From positions 124,001-188,000 of the forward strand of contig CATWQI010000006.1 in NCBI GenBank assembly GCA_958352885.1: 64,000 bases of DNA, in the 5' to 3' direction. The notes under the pieces were generated by a model, which worked only from the letters and a program-made list of their open reading frames with translations, was not told where the DNA came from and made no database searches. Below, piece after piece: positions 17,315-26,201 of this stretch (positions within the stretch are counted from its first letter, which is position 1; every line of letters begins with the position of its first letter). The position numbers and the translations under genes are program-made. Origin of the DNA: an uncultured Duncaniella sp. GTDB lineage: Bacteria > Bacteroidota > Bacteroidia > Bacteroidales > Muribaculaceae.

Positions 17315-18745
17315 CTATCGTATTATTTTCAAAGCCACACGTTTGCCGTCAGGCTCAAGTGTCAGCGAGAGTATGAAGAGTTGTGTCTGCCAGGGCGATG
17401 TGTCGATTGACAGCTCTGTAGCTCCTGAAGGAGCGAGTGATGCCAGACGTATCCCTGTGAGGTCGTGGAGTGTGGCGGATGTCACGCCTTTGACCGTCAC
17501 GACGTGTAGCGTCATCCCGTCGAACCGGATTAGAATCCGGCTGTCTGAATCGGATGTGACGTTGTCATTCCCTGATGTGCCGCCTGAGTTCCCCACGATA
17601 TTGAATTCCTTCCATTGCTCGGACTCCTGATAGGCTTCGAGCATATCGCCGGGTACCGTGAGGGTGACTTCCGGTTGCTCGACTGCAAGCCAGACATCCT
17701 TGCCGAGCGTAGGTATGGAGTGCAGAGCAGTGGCGTCGATTGAGTCAAGCGATGTCCATCCCTCAAAGGCATAATCGCCTATTTCGGTCAGTCCGGAAGG
17801 GAGGACCGCGGTCCGTGCTCCGGTTATATGGGCGAGAGCCAGTGTCCCTATTGACTCCAGGCTTCGCGGGAGGAGATTGGAACTTCCGGCAGAGGCTGAC
17901 ACTCCGGTCAAAGCCATGTCGGGAAGTGAGGTGAGAGATTCGGGGAGATGGATTTTGGTGAGCTTGGTGTCACCGAGAAATACCCCTTCGCCGATATCCG
18001 ACAGCCCGTCGGGCAGGGTGATTTCCTCCAGCTCCGGACATTGTGCGAATGCCCTTGCCCCGATGGAATGCAATCTGTGGCAGTTGCCGAGATTCAATAT
18101 GGCTATTGATGTCGCATAGAATGCGTGGTCACCGATATCCTCCAGTCTGTCCCCGAATGTTACTTCGGCAAGCTCCTGGCAATTGTTGAAAGCGCAGGCC
18201 GGTACTGATGAGGCTTCGAATGAGACTTTAGCCAGAACCGGGCAATCCTTGAAGATATGGGAGCCGGATTTTGTCACGGATGCTGGTACCGAAGCTTCCG
18301 TCAGATCTCTGCAGTCAGCGAATGCTCCCATGCCTATCTCCACCACATTGGAGGGGATACTTACTGAGGTGAGACGGCTGCTCATCAATGCGCCGTCGCC
18401 AATGGCGGTTATACCTGCCGGGAGTATAATCTCAGTAATTGTGGCACCTGCGAGTGAATATGGTGGCAAAACACCGGCTGGATGACTGTGATAGTTGCCG
18501 CCAATCCGTTCGTCCCCTGTGTAGGCTGAGATTCCGACGTCAGAGATGTCAAGTCGCCTGAGGTTACGTAGGTGAGAGGAGATATATTGGAGGTCTCTGC
18601 CATCTATTTCGCCATGTAAAGTGAGGTCTGTCACCATCCTGTCTACCGTCACTCCACCTCCGAGAGACCCCGGGGTGACGTCAATCACGGTCGCATTGAC
18701 AGCCAGAGCAATCGCACAAGCAAAAATGGCGGCAACGGATTTCAT
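17315..18745 (-). CDS. Secreted BspA-like leucine-rich-repeat protein with a T9SS-like C-terminus
   Basis: A 476-residue protein beginning with a signal peptide (MKSVAAIFACAIALAVNA). The start at 18745 is chosen over an earlier in-frame codon because it begins the signal sequence. The body consists of LRR_5/BspA repeats of about 23 residues with recurring patterns such as ITAIGDGALMSSRLTSVSIP and LTEIGDYAFEGWTSLDSID. The last 75 residues (ATLHDLTGIRLASLAP through VALKIIR) look like a type-A sorting domain of the type IX secretion system. BspA-like proteins bind host or partner surfaces. The trmB start follows immediately. Confidence 0.8.
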   Translation of the reverse strand: MKSVAAIFACAIALAVNATVIDVTPGSLGGGVTVDRMVTDLTLHGEIDGRDLQYISSHLRNLRRLDISDVGISAYTGDERIGGNYHSHPAGVLPPYSLAGATITEIILPAGITAIGDGALMSSRLTSVSIPSNVVEIGMGAFADCRDLTEASVPASVTKSGSHIFKDCPVLAKVSFEASSVPACAFNNCQELAEVTFGDRLEDIGDHAFYATSIAILNLGNCHRLHSIGARAFAQCPELEEITLPDGLSDIGEGVFLGDTKLTKIHLPESLTSLPDMALTGVSASAGSSNLLPRSLESIGTLALAHITGARTAVLPSGLTEIGDYAFEGWTSLDSIDATALHSIPTLGKDVWLAVEQPEVTLTVPGDMLEAYQESEQWKEFNIVGNSGGTSGNDNVTSDSDSRILIRFDGMTLHVVTVKGVTSATLHDLTGIRLASLAPSGATELSIDTSPWQTQLFILSLTLEPDGKRVALKIIR

Positions 18746-18810
18746 GACTCTTTTCCCTGTTGAAAAATTTAAGCGTGACGGCAAAAGCCTGCGGTGCAAT
18801 CAGCAATCGG

Positions 18811-19251
18811 TCAATTCTCCTTTGATTTGTCCATTGTCAATTGAAATGCCTTGGCATAGAGTCTCATCTGCTTCACCATGGCGAGCAGACCGTTGGAGCG
18901 CGTGGGTGAGAGGTGCTCCGACAGCCCTATTGCATCAATGAAATGGAGGTCAGAGTCGAGAATGTCGGCAGGGGTCTGGTTGTCAAGCACCTGGATTAGC
19001 AGCGATATGATTCCCTTGACTATTATGGCATCAGAATCGGCAGTGTAATGCACTTTCCCATCCGGCGTAAGCTCTGCATTCAGCCATACACGGCTCTGGC
19101 AGCCTTCTATCAGATGGTCAGGTGTCTTGTACTGCTCGTCGATAGGCTGGAGGTTGTTGCCGAGGTCGATAATCATGGCGTAACGGTCCATCCAGTCCTC
19201 TACTTCCGAGAATTCGTCTATGATATCCTGTTGTATTTGGTCGATTGTCAT
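18811..19251 (-). CDS. sufE: SufE-family sulfur acceptor protein
   Basis: A 146-residue SufE-like protein. The active Cys is in LIEGCQSRVWL, the family hallmark. The N-terminal FSEVEDWMDRYAMIIDLG and C-terminal RSNGLLAMVKQMRLYA also match. SufE accepts persulfide sulfur from the cysteine desulfurase SufS and passes it to the Suf scaffold for Fe-S cluster assembly. No sufS or sufBCD is in the window, so it acts at a distance from its partners. Length is normal. Confidence 0.92.
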   Translation of the reverse strand: MTIDQIQQDIIDEFSEVEDWMDRYAMIIDLGNNLQPIDEQYKTPDHLIEGCQSRVWLNAELTPDGKVHYTADSDAIIVKGIISLLIQVLDNQTPADILDSDLHFIDAIGLSEHLSPTRSNGLLAMVKQMRLYAKAFQLTMDKSKEN

Positions 19252-19358
19252 ATATTCTTATTTGGATTACTGTTATTTAATAACAGTTTCAGAGTTAAAC
19301 AGTTGCTTCGTATCCACCTTTAGGTTCACTCTCTGATTCAGAATTTCGGGCAGCCCGA

Positions 19359-20954
19359 TTATTTGAAGAGAGTTGAGTATTTGTCAAGGAGGGAGTTGAA
19401 GCGGGTATCGTTACGCAGTGGAGCCACATTGACACGTGCGTCGTCTGCCTTAGTCCAGTTATGGTAGTTGGCATAACCCTTTTCAAGAGCGGTCTGCATG
19501 CAGGAGAATGCTTTGTCAATGTCACCGCTCTGGGCGTAGTAGCATGCTCCGTAATAGTTCACTTCGCCATCGAAATCGTTGGATGAGGCGAGCACTTGTT
19601 CCATCCACTTGTCACCCTCTGCCTTGCGTCCGAGAGCGAGATAGGCGAATCCGCGGAGAGAGTTCACATTGTCCTCCGGAATGTCCATGTCAAGAACACG
19701 CTCATAGCAACGCTTTGCGTTTGCTGACTGATTGCGGTAATCAGCGAGTACCCAGCCTCTGAGGAGCGCGAGATATGAATCCTCCGGGTTATTCATGGCA
19801 GCCTCGCTGAAGCATACTGAAGCTTCGGCAGCCTCGCCTGACGAGATGAGGGCAAGTCCCTTGGCTATCAGTGCGTCGTTGTAGTCCGGATTCTTTTCCA
19901 GAGCTTTCTCTGCGGCTGAAAGGGCTGCGGGGTAATTGCCGAGAGCACGCTCGATGCGTGATTTCAGCACGTAGTAGAACGCGTTGTCGTGAGTGGCGCT
20001 TATGGCGTAGTCCACATTAAGTTGTGCCGTATCGTATTTTCCGAGAGCATAGTAGCATTCGGCAAGCGAGGCGTTGATTCCTGCGTAGGAATCGAGATGC
20101 TCGTTGATGATTTTATCATAATCCGCTATAGCTGCCAGGTAGTTGCAGTGACCTTGGGCTATCATGGCTCGTATGAAGTAGAACATGCCGTTCTTGGGAG
20201 CCTGGCGGATAGCGGATGACAGACCGCTGATTACCACCGGGTAGTTGGTGCGTGAGAGGGATACGAGTTCCTGGATGGCACGCGGGGTGTTCTCCTGGTC
20301 GGTTGACAGAGCGATAAGGTAGTCCTGTACGGCGCCCCCCTCGTTACCCATCATGGAGCGTACTGCCGCACGGCGCATGTATACTTGGCTGTTGGAGGGA
20401 GTGAGGGCTACCGCCTGGTCGCAGTATTCGTCAGCGAGTCCGATATTATTCTCTTTTACAGCCACACGTGCGAGTCCGAAAAGAGCCTCCTGGCTGCGTG
20501 GATTGAGCTGCTGGAGCTGGCGGAAATCATTTTTAGCCTCTGTGTAACGCCCAAGATTATAGAGTGCTGTGGCACGCTGATAAGTGGCTACATAGTTGGT
20601 GGGGTCGTTTGCGAGTACTCCGTTGAGGTCGGCGAGCGCTTCCTCGTCACGATGGAGCATCATATAGATGTTGGCGCGGAGGTCGAGAGCCTGCTGGTGG
20701 TCAAACTCGCTGTGCTCTGCGTACTTGAACCCGTTGTTGATATCTTCGAGGGCACGGAGGTAGTCACCGCACTTGTAGTATACGTTGGCACGGCGGAAAA
20801 GTACGTCGGCATCATGCGGGTCCTCGTCAAGAAGTTGCTGATATGTGTTCATCAGAGCCTTGGTCATCGGTTCGTCCATGCGGTTCTGTGCTCCGGCTGA
20901 GAATGTGGCGGCAAGGATAAGCAGGAGAGTTAAAAGCGAATTTCGAAAGTTCAT
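19359..20954 (-). CDS. Periplasmic tetratricopeptide-repeat protein
   Basis: A 531-residue protein with an N-terminal signal peptide (LLTLLLILAATFSAGAQ), then about a dozen TPR units through the whole length. Clear ones include ADVLFRRANVYYKCGDYLRA, AATALYNLGRYTEAKNDF-like segments, ALFGLARVAVKENNIGLAD and AECYYALGKYDTAQLNVDYA. TPR arrays form a superhelix for protein-protein contacts, probably in the periplasm here. There is no catalytic domain and no lipobox. Partners are unknown, and neighbours (sufE, kdsA) give no shared pathway. Confidence 0.85.
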   Translation of the reverse strand: MNFRNSLLTLLLILAATFSAGAQNRMDEPMTKALMNTYQQLLDEDPHDADVLFRRANVYYKCGDYLRALEDINNGFKYAEHSEFDHQQALDLRANIYMMLHRDEEALADLNGVLANDPTNYVATYQRATALYNLGRYTEAKNDFRQLQQLNPRSQEALFGLARVAVKENNIGLADEYCDQAVALTPSNSQVYMRRAAVRSMMGNEGGAVQDYLIALSTDQENTPRAIQELVSLSRTNYPVVISGLSSAIRQAPKNGMFYFIRAMIAQGHCNYLAAIADYDKIINEHLDSYAGINASLAECYYALGKYDTAQLNVDYAISATHDNAFYYVLKSRIERALGNYPAALSAAEKALEKNPDYNDALIAKGLALISSGEAAEASVCFSEAAMNNPEDSYLALLRGWVLADYRNQSANAKRCYERVLDMDIPEDNVNSLRGFAYLALGRKAEGDKWMEQVLASSNDFDGEVNYYGACYYAQSGDIDKAFSCMQTALEKGYANYHNWTKADDARVNVAPLRNDTRFNSLLDKYSTLFK

Positions 20955-21027
20955 TGTACGTATTGTTGTTTACCTGACGTCAGGGCGCCAGTGTGATGGT
21001 TAACGGTTAAAAGGTTAAGGAAAGGTG

Positions 21028-21837
21028 TTAGAACGTCATTATGGTTTGCCTGATTGCGGCGAGATGGCGCAGCAATTCCGGGAGCTGGGCGAGCGGAAGC
21101 ATGTTGGCTCCGTCGCTTTTAGCCTCGGAGGGGTTTTGGTGTGTTTCGAGGAAAATGCCGTCGACGCCCACCGCCACGCCGGCGCGGGCTATAGTCTCGA
21201 TTAGGTCCGGACGTCCTCCGGTCACACCTTTGGGCTGGTTTGGTTGCTGGAGCGAATGGGTGACATCGAGTATCACTGGTGCACCGAAACGCTGCATCTC
21301 GGGTATGCCCCGGTAGTCAACCACGAGGTCCTGATACCCGAAAGTGACACCACGTTCAGTAAGAGCCACGTTATCGTTGCCGGCATCACGCACTTTGTTG
21401 AGGGCGAACTGCATGGCATCGGGCGACAGGAACTGCCCTTTTTTAATATTTACAGCTTTCCCGGTGCGGGCGGCTGCCACGAGCAGGTCGGTCTGCCGGC
21501 ACAGGAATGCCGGAATCTGAAGCACATCCACATAGTCGGCTGCCATAGCCGCTTCATCTGCGGTGTGTATGTCGGTCACAACGGGCACGCCGAAACTTTC
21601 GCGGACTTTGGCGAGTATGCGCAGGGCTTCATGGTCGCCGATGCCTGTGAAGGAGTCTATACGAGAGCGGTTAGCTTTGCGGTAAGAGCCCTTGAACACG
21701 TACGGAATGCCAAGCTCAGAGGTGATTTTGATAGCCTCCTCGGCGATTTCCATAGCCATGCGCTCCCCTTCGATTACGCATGGACCTGCGAGAAGGAAGA
21801 ACTGGGGCTGTGATGAATAATCCTTGAATGAAAACAT
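21028..21837 (-). CDS. kdsA: 3-deoxy-8-phosphooctulonate synthase (KDO-8-phosphate synthase)
   Basis: A 269-residue enzyme that condenses phosphoenolpyruvate with arabinose-5-phosphate to make KDO-8-P, a precursor of the LPS inner core. LLAGPCVIEGE, FKGSYRKANRSR, DIHTADEA and VILDVTHSLQQPNQ are the DAHP-synthase-fold signatures of KdsA. It is followed by rsmE on the upstream side with a 29-base gap, and both lie in one minus-strand run. Confidence 0.96.
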   Translation of the reverse strand: MFSFKDYSSQPQFFLLAGPCVIEGERMAMEIAEEAIKITSELGIPYVFKGSYRKANRSRIDSFTGIGDHEALRILAKVRESFGVPVVTDIHTADEAAMAADYVDVLQIPAFLCRQTDLLVAAARTGKAVNIKKGQFLSPDAMQFALNKVRDAGNDNVALTERGVTFGYQDLVVDYRGIPEMQRFGAPVILDVTHSLQQPNQPKGVTGGRPDLIETIARAGVAVGVDGIFLETHQNPSEAKSDGANMLPLAQLPELLRHLAAIRQTIMTF

Positions 21838-21866
21838 TATTATCGGAATATATTATAATATATGTA

Positions 21867-22577
21867 TTATCTGTTTAACTGGTCGATGACATGGCATGTG
21901 GAGAGTGCGAACAGTGCTGCTGTTTCGGTGCGCAGACGGTTGTCTCCGAGTGTCACCGGACTGAATCCGGCATCGAGTGTGGCCCGGATTTCGGCTGGGG
22001 AGAAATCACCCTCGGGTCCTATCAGTATCAGTGTGTCACGGTAGGGGCGGTAGCTTTTTGCCAGGTCCACCCGAGGTATTTCGGGGTCGCAGTAAGCTAC
22101 GAACCGCTGAGCTTCCGGCATGATGTCGAGCAGTGAACGTAGCGGTGTCATCGGTTCTATTGCCGGCAGCGTGGCTTTGAGTGATTGCTTCATGGCTGAT
22201 ACTGCTATTTTTTCGAGACGCTCCACCTTGATTTCCTTACGTTCGCTGCGTTCCGAAAGTATGGGGATTATACGGTTGATTCCGACTTCGGTCATCTTCT
22301 CGACCAGCCATTCCATACGGTCAAGGTGCTTTGTCGGCGCTACCGCCACTGCCAACTGCTGGCTCCAAGCCGGCGGTTGCTCCTGGCATGAAAGTATCTC
22401 CACTGCTGCATGCTTGGGATGGGCGTCGACAAGGCGGCAGGTGTATACGGATCCACGTCCGTCTATGACCTGAAGCTCGTCACCCTCCTTCATGCGCAGC
22501 ACACGCACGGCGTGGCGGGAGTCGCTTTCAGGCAACATCCGCAGGTCGGCAATGTCTGGAGAATAGAACTGTATCAT
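21867..22577 (-). CDS. rsmE: 16S rRNA (uracil-1498-N3)-methyltransferase
   Basis: A 236-residue SPOUT-fold methyltransferase. VAPTKHLDRMEWLVEKMTEV is the family core, LIGPEGDFSPAEI the knot loop that binds SAM, and LGDNRLRTETAA the C-terminal signature. It methylates U1498 in the 30S decoding region. It lies 12 bases after the nucleoside permease gene. Confidence 0.95.
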   Translation of the reverse strand: MIQFYSPDIADLRMLPESDSRHAVRVLRMKEGDELQVIDGRGSVYTCRLVDAHPKHAAVEILSCQEQPPAWSQQLAVAVAPTKHLDRMEWLVEKMTEVGINRIIPILSERSERKEIKVERLEKIAVSAMKQSLKATLPAIEPMTPLRSLLDIMPEAQRFVAYCDPEIPRVDLAKSYRPYRDTLILIGPEGDFSPAEIRATLDAGFSPVTLGDNRLRTETAALFALSTCHVIDQLNR

Positions 22578-22589
22578 TTATTTACCATA

Positions 22590-23918
22590 TTATTCGTTTA
22601 TCATTCCGGCAGCTTCGGAGTTCATGCAGTCAATTGCGTTTTTTTCCTCAGTTTCAGTCTGCTTTTTAGTATCCTTGAATATGAGCATAAAGAGCAGAGC
22701 GACTACCATGGCATATGCCGCAAAGATGTACCATGAGGTCACCCAGCCGTCATGCTGTCCTTCGGGGGTGGTCTGGGAGAATACGAAGTGGTTGACTATC
22801 GCCTGGGCTGCGAGTGTGCCTACGGTGGCGCCAACGCCGTTGGTCATTATCATGAAGAGTCCCTGGGCGCTGCTTCTGATATCCTTGGTAGTCTCCTGGT
22901 CGACGTATAGACCTCCCGAGACATTGAAGAAGTCGAATGCCACTCCGTAGACTATGCATGAGAGTACGAGGAGCCAGAGACCGCTGCCGGTGTCGCCCAG
23001 TCCGAAGAACCAAAAGCGCATCACCCATGCAAACATTGACATCAGCATCACCCCTTTTATGCCGAACCGCTTGAGGCAGAATGGTATGAGGAGTATGCAG
23101 AGTGTCTCACTCATCTGCGAGAGTGATATGAGGGCATTGGCGTTATGTGCGCCCCATGTATCGGCAAATTCGGTCATTGCAGAGAAGGACGTTATGAATG
23201 TGTTGCCGTAACTGTTGGTAATCTGGAGTGACACGCCGAGGAGCATGCTGAATATGAAGAACACTGCCATCCTCTTTACCTTGAAAAGCCTGAAGGCACG
23301 GAGTCCGAGGACATCGGACAATGAGCCGGAGCCGGCGGCGTTGGTGGGGCACTTTGGCATGGTGAGAGCATAAGCGGCAAGGACGAAACTGAGTACCGCT
23401 GAGGTGATGAGCTGGAATGCGTTGCCCTGGAACTGGGTGAAATTCACAAAAAGCATAGAGCAGATGAAGCCGACTGTGCCGAACACACGGATTGGAGGAA
23501 AGAACTTGATGGTATCCATCCCGGCTCGGTTGAGTGCGTTGAATGCCACAGAGTTGGCAAGCCCGATTGTGGGCATGAAAAATGCCACTGATGCGGTATA
23601 GAGGGCAAAGAGCGGGGCAAATTCTATCTGCGGTGTGGAAAGGCAGTATATACCTGCCGCCGCCATGAAAAATCCGGCAAGGAGATGGCACAGACTAAGC
23701 ATCTTCTGAGCCTGCAGCCAGCGGTCCGCCACAATGCCTACTATGGCAGGCATGAAGAGCGATACTATGCCCTGGACGGCGTAGAACCAGCCTATCTGTT
23801 TTCCCAATCCGACTGTGACAAGGAAATTGCCGAGTGATATGAGGTAGGCTCCCCAGACTGCGAATTCCAGGAAGTTGAGAGCGGCAAGGCGCACTTGGAT
23901 TGGCTTGATCTTCAACAT
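22590..23918 (-). CDS. NupG-type nucleoside:proton symporter (MFS)
   Basis: A 442-residue inner-membrane protein with twelve hydrophobic helices. LAALNFLEFAVWGAYLISLG at the start is typical of the nucleoside-H+-symporter branch of the major facilitator superfamily, as are FFPPIRVFGTVGFICSM and the GLYVDQETTKDIRSSAQGLF loop. It likely imports nucleosides with protons. The C-terminus carries a charged tail (KDTKKQTETEEKN). It is followed 12 bases later by rsmE, and a 24-base gap separates it from the nuclease gene upstream. Confidence 0.88.
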   Translation of the reverse strand: MLKIKPIQVRLAALNFLEFAVWGAYLISLGNFLVTVGLGKQIGWFYAVQGIVSLFMPAIVGIVADRWLQAQKMLSLCHLLAGFFMAAAGIYCLSTPQIEFAPLFALYTASVAFFMPTIGLANSVAFNALNRAGMDTIKFFPPIRVFGTVGFICSMLFVNFTQFQGNAFQLITSAVLSFVLAAYALTMPKCPTNAAGSGSLSDVLGLRAFRLFKVKRMAVFFIFSMLLGVSLQITNSYGNTFITSFSAMTEFADTWGAHNANALISLSQMSETLCILLIPFCLKRFGIKGVMLMSMFAWVMRFWFFGLGDTGSGLWLLVLSCIVYGVAFDFFNVSGGLYVDQETTKDIRSSAQGLFMIMTNGVGATVGTLAAQAIVNHFVFSQTTPEGQHDGWVTSWYIFAAYAMVVALLFMLIFKDTKKQTETEEKNAIDCMNSEAAGMINE

Positions 23919-23942
23919 GACGGTAGTTTTTTGTGGTTAGAT

Positions 23943-24557
23943 TTATAAGGAATTTCGTTTCTTTTTCAGTATTTCCGCCACTCTGGCAGCTTCCTCGTAT
24001 TCCTCCCGTTCTATCAGGCGGGCAAGAGTCCTTTCAAGCTCCTCGATGGCATAATTTTCGAGTTTGGGAGTGTGACCGGTTGTTTCCTCCTCTTCAATTT
24101 CGGCTGAGGGGGCGTTTTCGGAGTCATCGGCTGAATCATCCTGGGCCTCCATCTCGAATCCGGTCTCGGTGAGAATTTCCGGTGTTGTATATATGGGAGT
24201 GTTGGTGCGCATGGCTATCGCTATGGCATCGCTTGTGCGGGAGTCAATTGTGACGGTGCGCTCTCCGTCACTGAAAGTAAGCTCCGAGGAGAAGATTCCG
24301 TCCTCGAATTTATAAATGAAGACCTCGCGGAGAGTCACTCCGAATGCATGGGCAAAACTGACAAAAAGGTCGTGCGTCATGGGACGTGGCGGTGTCACTC
24401 CCTCCATTTTAAGTGCTATGGACTGAGCTTCGGCTGCTCCAATCACTACGGGTATGCGGAAAGGTCCGTTTACCTGTGCGAGGATGAGAGCGTAGGCTCC
24501 CGTCTGAATCTGGCTGTATGATATCCCCAGGACTTTGAGTTTTACACGAGTTTCCAT
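23943..24557 (-). CDS. Bifunctional-nuclease-domain protein (DUF151) with UVR motif
   Basis: A 204-residue protein. Residues 1-130 form the BFN/DUF151 domain (LILAQVNGPFRIPVVIGAAE, SRTSDAIAIAMRTNTPIY). A linker rich in Asp and Glu follows, then a C-terminal UvrB/UvrC-type helix (LARLIEREEYEEAARVAEIL). The ATG at 24557 is chosen because METRVKLKVLGI is the family start and upstream in-frame codons lie within mnmA. BFN proteins have reported RNase/DNase activity; the role in Bacteroidetes is unclear. It sits between mnmA and the nucleoside transporter. Confidence 0.88.
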   Translation of the reverse strand: METRVKLKVLGISYSQIQTGAYALILAQVNGPFRIPVVIGAAEAQSIALKMEGVTPPRPMTHDLFVSFAHAFGVTLREVFIYKFEDGIFSSELTFSDGERTVTIDSRTSDAIAIAMRTNTPIYTTPEILTETGFEMEAQDDSADDSENAPSAEIEEEETTGHTPKLENYAIEELERTLARLIEREEYEEAARVAEILKKKRNSL

Positions 24558-24571
24558 CACTGCTCTCTTTG

Positions 24572-25651
24572 CTATAACATTACGTTTCTGCCTGTAATTA
24601 TTCCGCTTCCGTAGCATAGCTCCGAGTCGCGGTCGTATATTACCCCGAATTGTCCCGGCGCGATACCCTGCACCGGACGTTCGGACTCTATGATGTATTC
24701 GCCGTCGCCTATGCGTGTGAGGGCGGCGGGGATGAAGTCCGGGGTGTGCCGGTTTTTGAATGTTATTCGGACATTGTCGCAACTGTCAGCCCATGGGTCA
24801 CGTGTAATCCAGTGCATTTCGTCGAGGTGGAGGGTGGTACCGTATTGCTTTTCTGTGTCGTAGCCCTGTGATACGTACACCACATTGTCGTGCACATTCT
24901 TCTTCACCACATACCATGGTCCTCCGCTTAATCCGAGGCCTTTGCGCTGCCCTATGGTGTGGAACCAGAAGCCGCGGTGTTCGCCGAGCTTGCGTCCGGT
25001 TTCCAGTTCGATTATCGGACCGGGCTTTTCGCCGAGATGGCGGCGTATGAAGTCGTTGTAATTGATTTTTCCGAGGAAGCATATCCCCTGGCTGTCGCGG
25101 CGGTAAGCGTTTGGCATATTGGTCTCGATTGCTATCTCGCGCACACGTGCCTTTGGAAGCTCACCTATGGGGAATATCAGGTGGCTCAACTGCGGATAGG
25201 AGATGCGGCAGAGGAAGTCGGTCTGGTCCTTAACCTTGTCGGCGGCGGTGCCGAGATATACCATTCCGTCAATTTCCCGGGTCGTGGCGTAGTGCCCTGT
25301 GGCAGTTCGGTCGAACTCCTTGCCCCAGCGCTCCTCGAAGAATCCGAACTTAATCATCTTGTTGCACATGATGTCGGGATTGGGGGTGAGCCCTTGCCGT
25401 ACTGTGCGGAGCGCATATTCCATTACGTTCTCCCAGTATTCCTCATGCAATGACACCACGTCAAACGGGAGATTGTAACGCTTGGCTATGAAGGTACACA
25501 TCTCTATGTCCTCCTCCGCGGAACAATCGCCTTCGCCGGTGTCAAGTCCGATACGTATGTAGAACAAGTGCAGGTCGTGCCCCTGTTCCAACAGCCGGTG
25601 TACAGCCACTGCGCTGTCCACACCTCCGGATATAAGCACTGCGATTCTCAT
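24572..25651 (-). CDS. mnmA: tRNA-specific 2-thiouridylase
   Basis: A 359-residue enzyme that thiolates U34 of tRNA-Glu, -Gln and -Lys. ISGGVDSAVA is the PP-loop that binds ATP, NPDIMCNKMIKF carries the first catalytic Cys, and DSQGICFLG carries the second. The ATG overlaps the DoxX stop (ATGA), so the two are coupled. A 35-base piece of its N-terminal coding region (25553-25587) recurs as a relic at 41494-41528. Confidence 0.95.
   Translation of the reverse strand: MRIAVLISGGVDSAVAVHRLLEQGHDLHLFYIRIGLDTGEGDCSAEEDIEMCTFIAKRYNLPFDVVSLHEEYWENVMEYALRTVRQGLTPNPDIMCNKMIKFGFFEERWGKEFDRTATGHYATTREIDGMVYLGTAADKVKDQTDFLCRISYPQLSHLIFPIGELPKARVREIAIETNMPNAYRRDSQGICFLGKINYNDFIRRHLGEKPGPIIELETGRKLGEHRGFWFHTIGQRKGLGLSGGPWYVVKKNVHDNVVYVSQGYDTEKQYGTTLHLDEMHWITRDPWADSCDNVRITFKNRHTPDFIPAALTRIGDGEYIIESERPVQGIAPGQFGVIYDRDSELCYGSGIITGRNVML
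25553..25587. repeat. mnmA segment duplicated in an intergenic region
   Basis: This 35-base stretch matches 41494-41528 at 33 of 35 positions in the same orientation. Here it encodes GHDLHLFYIR within mnmA. Confidence 0.85.
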
Positions 25652-26157
25652 ACTTCCTCCAGTTCTTCTTCCTCGTACTTGCCTTTCTGCTGTATGATGT
25701 ACAGCGAGGTGAAATAGTCGAGCGATATTTTTCCGGGACCGGCTATGAGGAGATATATGTATATCCCTATGAACATGATGGGAAGATAGCCCGGGTCAGT
25801 GCTGTCAAGACCGTATACGGGCAGATTGGGTACCATGTCGTGGAGTATGTAATATTCCGCTCCTATCATCGCACAGATGGGCGGAACCGTGTTGAGGCGT
25901 GTCAGAAATCCCACCATTATGCAGAGTGAGCATACAAGCTCGATGACAATCATGATAATCAGCGAGCATTCAGGTGACATGTTTAGCACGGTGGGGAATG
26001 TCTCGCACATCCGGCTGTAGTTTACCAGATGCCTGATGCCGAACTGAAGCAGCATTATGCCGACAAAAAGGCGCATAAAGAGCCTGGCAAGATTGCTGTA
26101 AGTGTAACCCGATAGTTTTATGAACCAGTTTACGGGGGCTGAGTTGTACCAACACAT
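25648..26157 (-). CDS. DoxX-family membrane protein
   Basis: A 169-residue protein with four hydrophobic segments in DoxX order: LFMRLFVGIMLLQFGIRHLV, LIIMIVIELVCSLCIMVGFL, a central IGAEYYIL and a last GIYIYLLIAGPGKISLDYF. DoxX proteins are small inner-membrane proteins often tied to oxidoreductase chemistry, but the reaction is unknown. Its stop overlaps the mnmA start by four bases. The acidic tail (KYEEEELEEV) is cytosolic. Confidence 0.8.
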   Translation of the reverse strand: MCWYNSAPVNWFIKLSGYTYSNLARLFMRLFVGIMLLQFGIRHLVNYSRMCETFPTVLNMSPECSLIIMIVIELVCSLCIMVGFLTRLNTVPPICAMIGAEYYILHDMVPNLPVYGLDSTDPGYLPIMFIGIYIYLLIAGPGKISLDYFTSLYIIQQKGKYEEEELEEV

Positions 26158-26201
26158 AAGCCTTGGAGGTTTTTAAGGGTGGATCGGTGGAGAGGTCTAT
26201 G

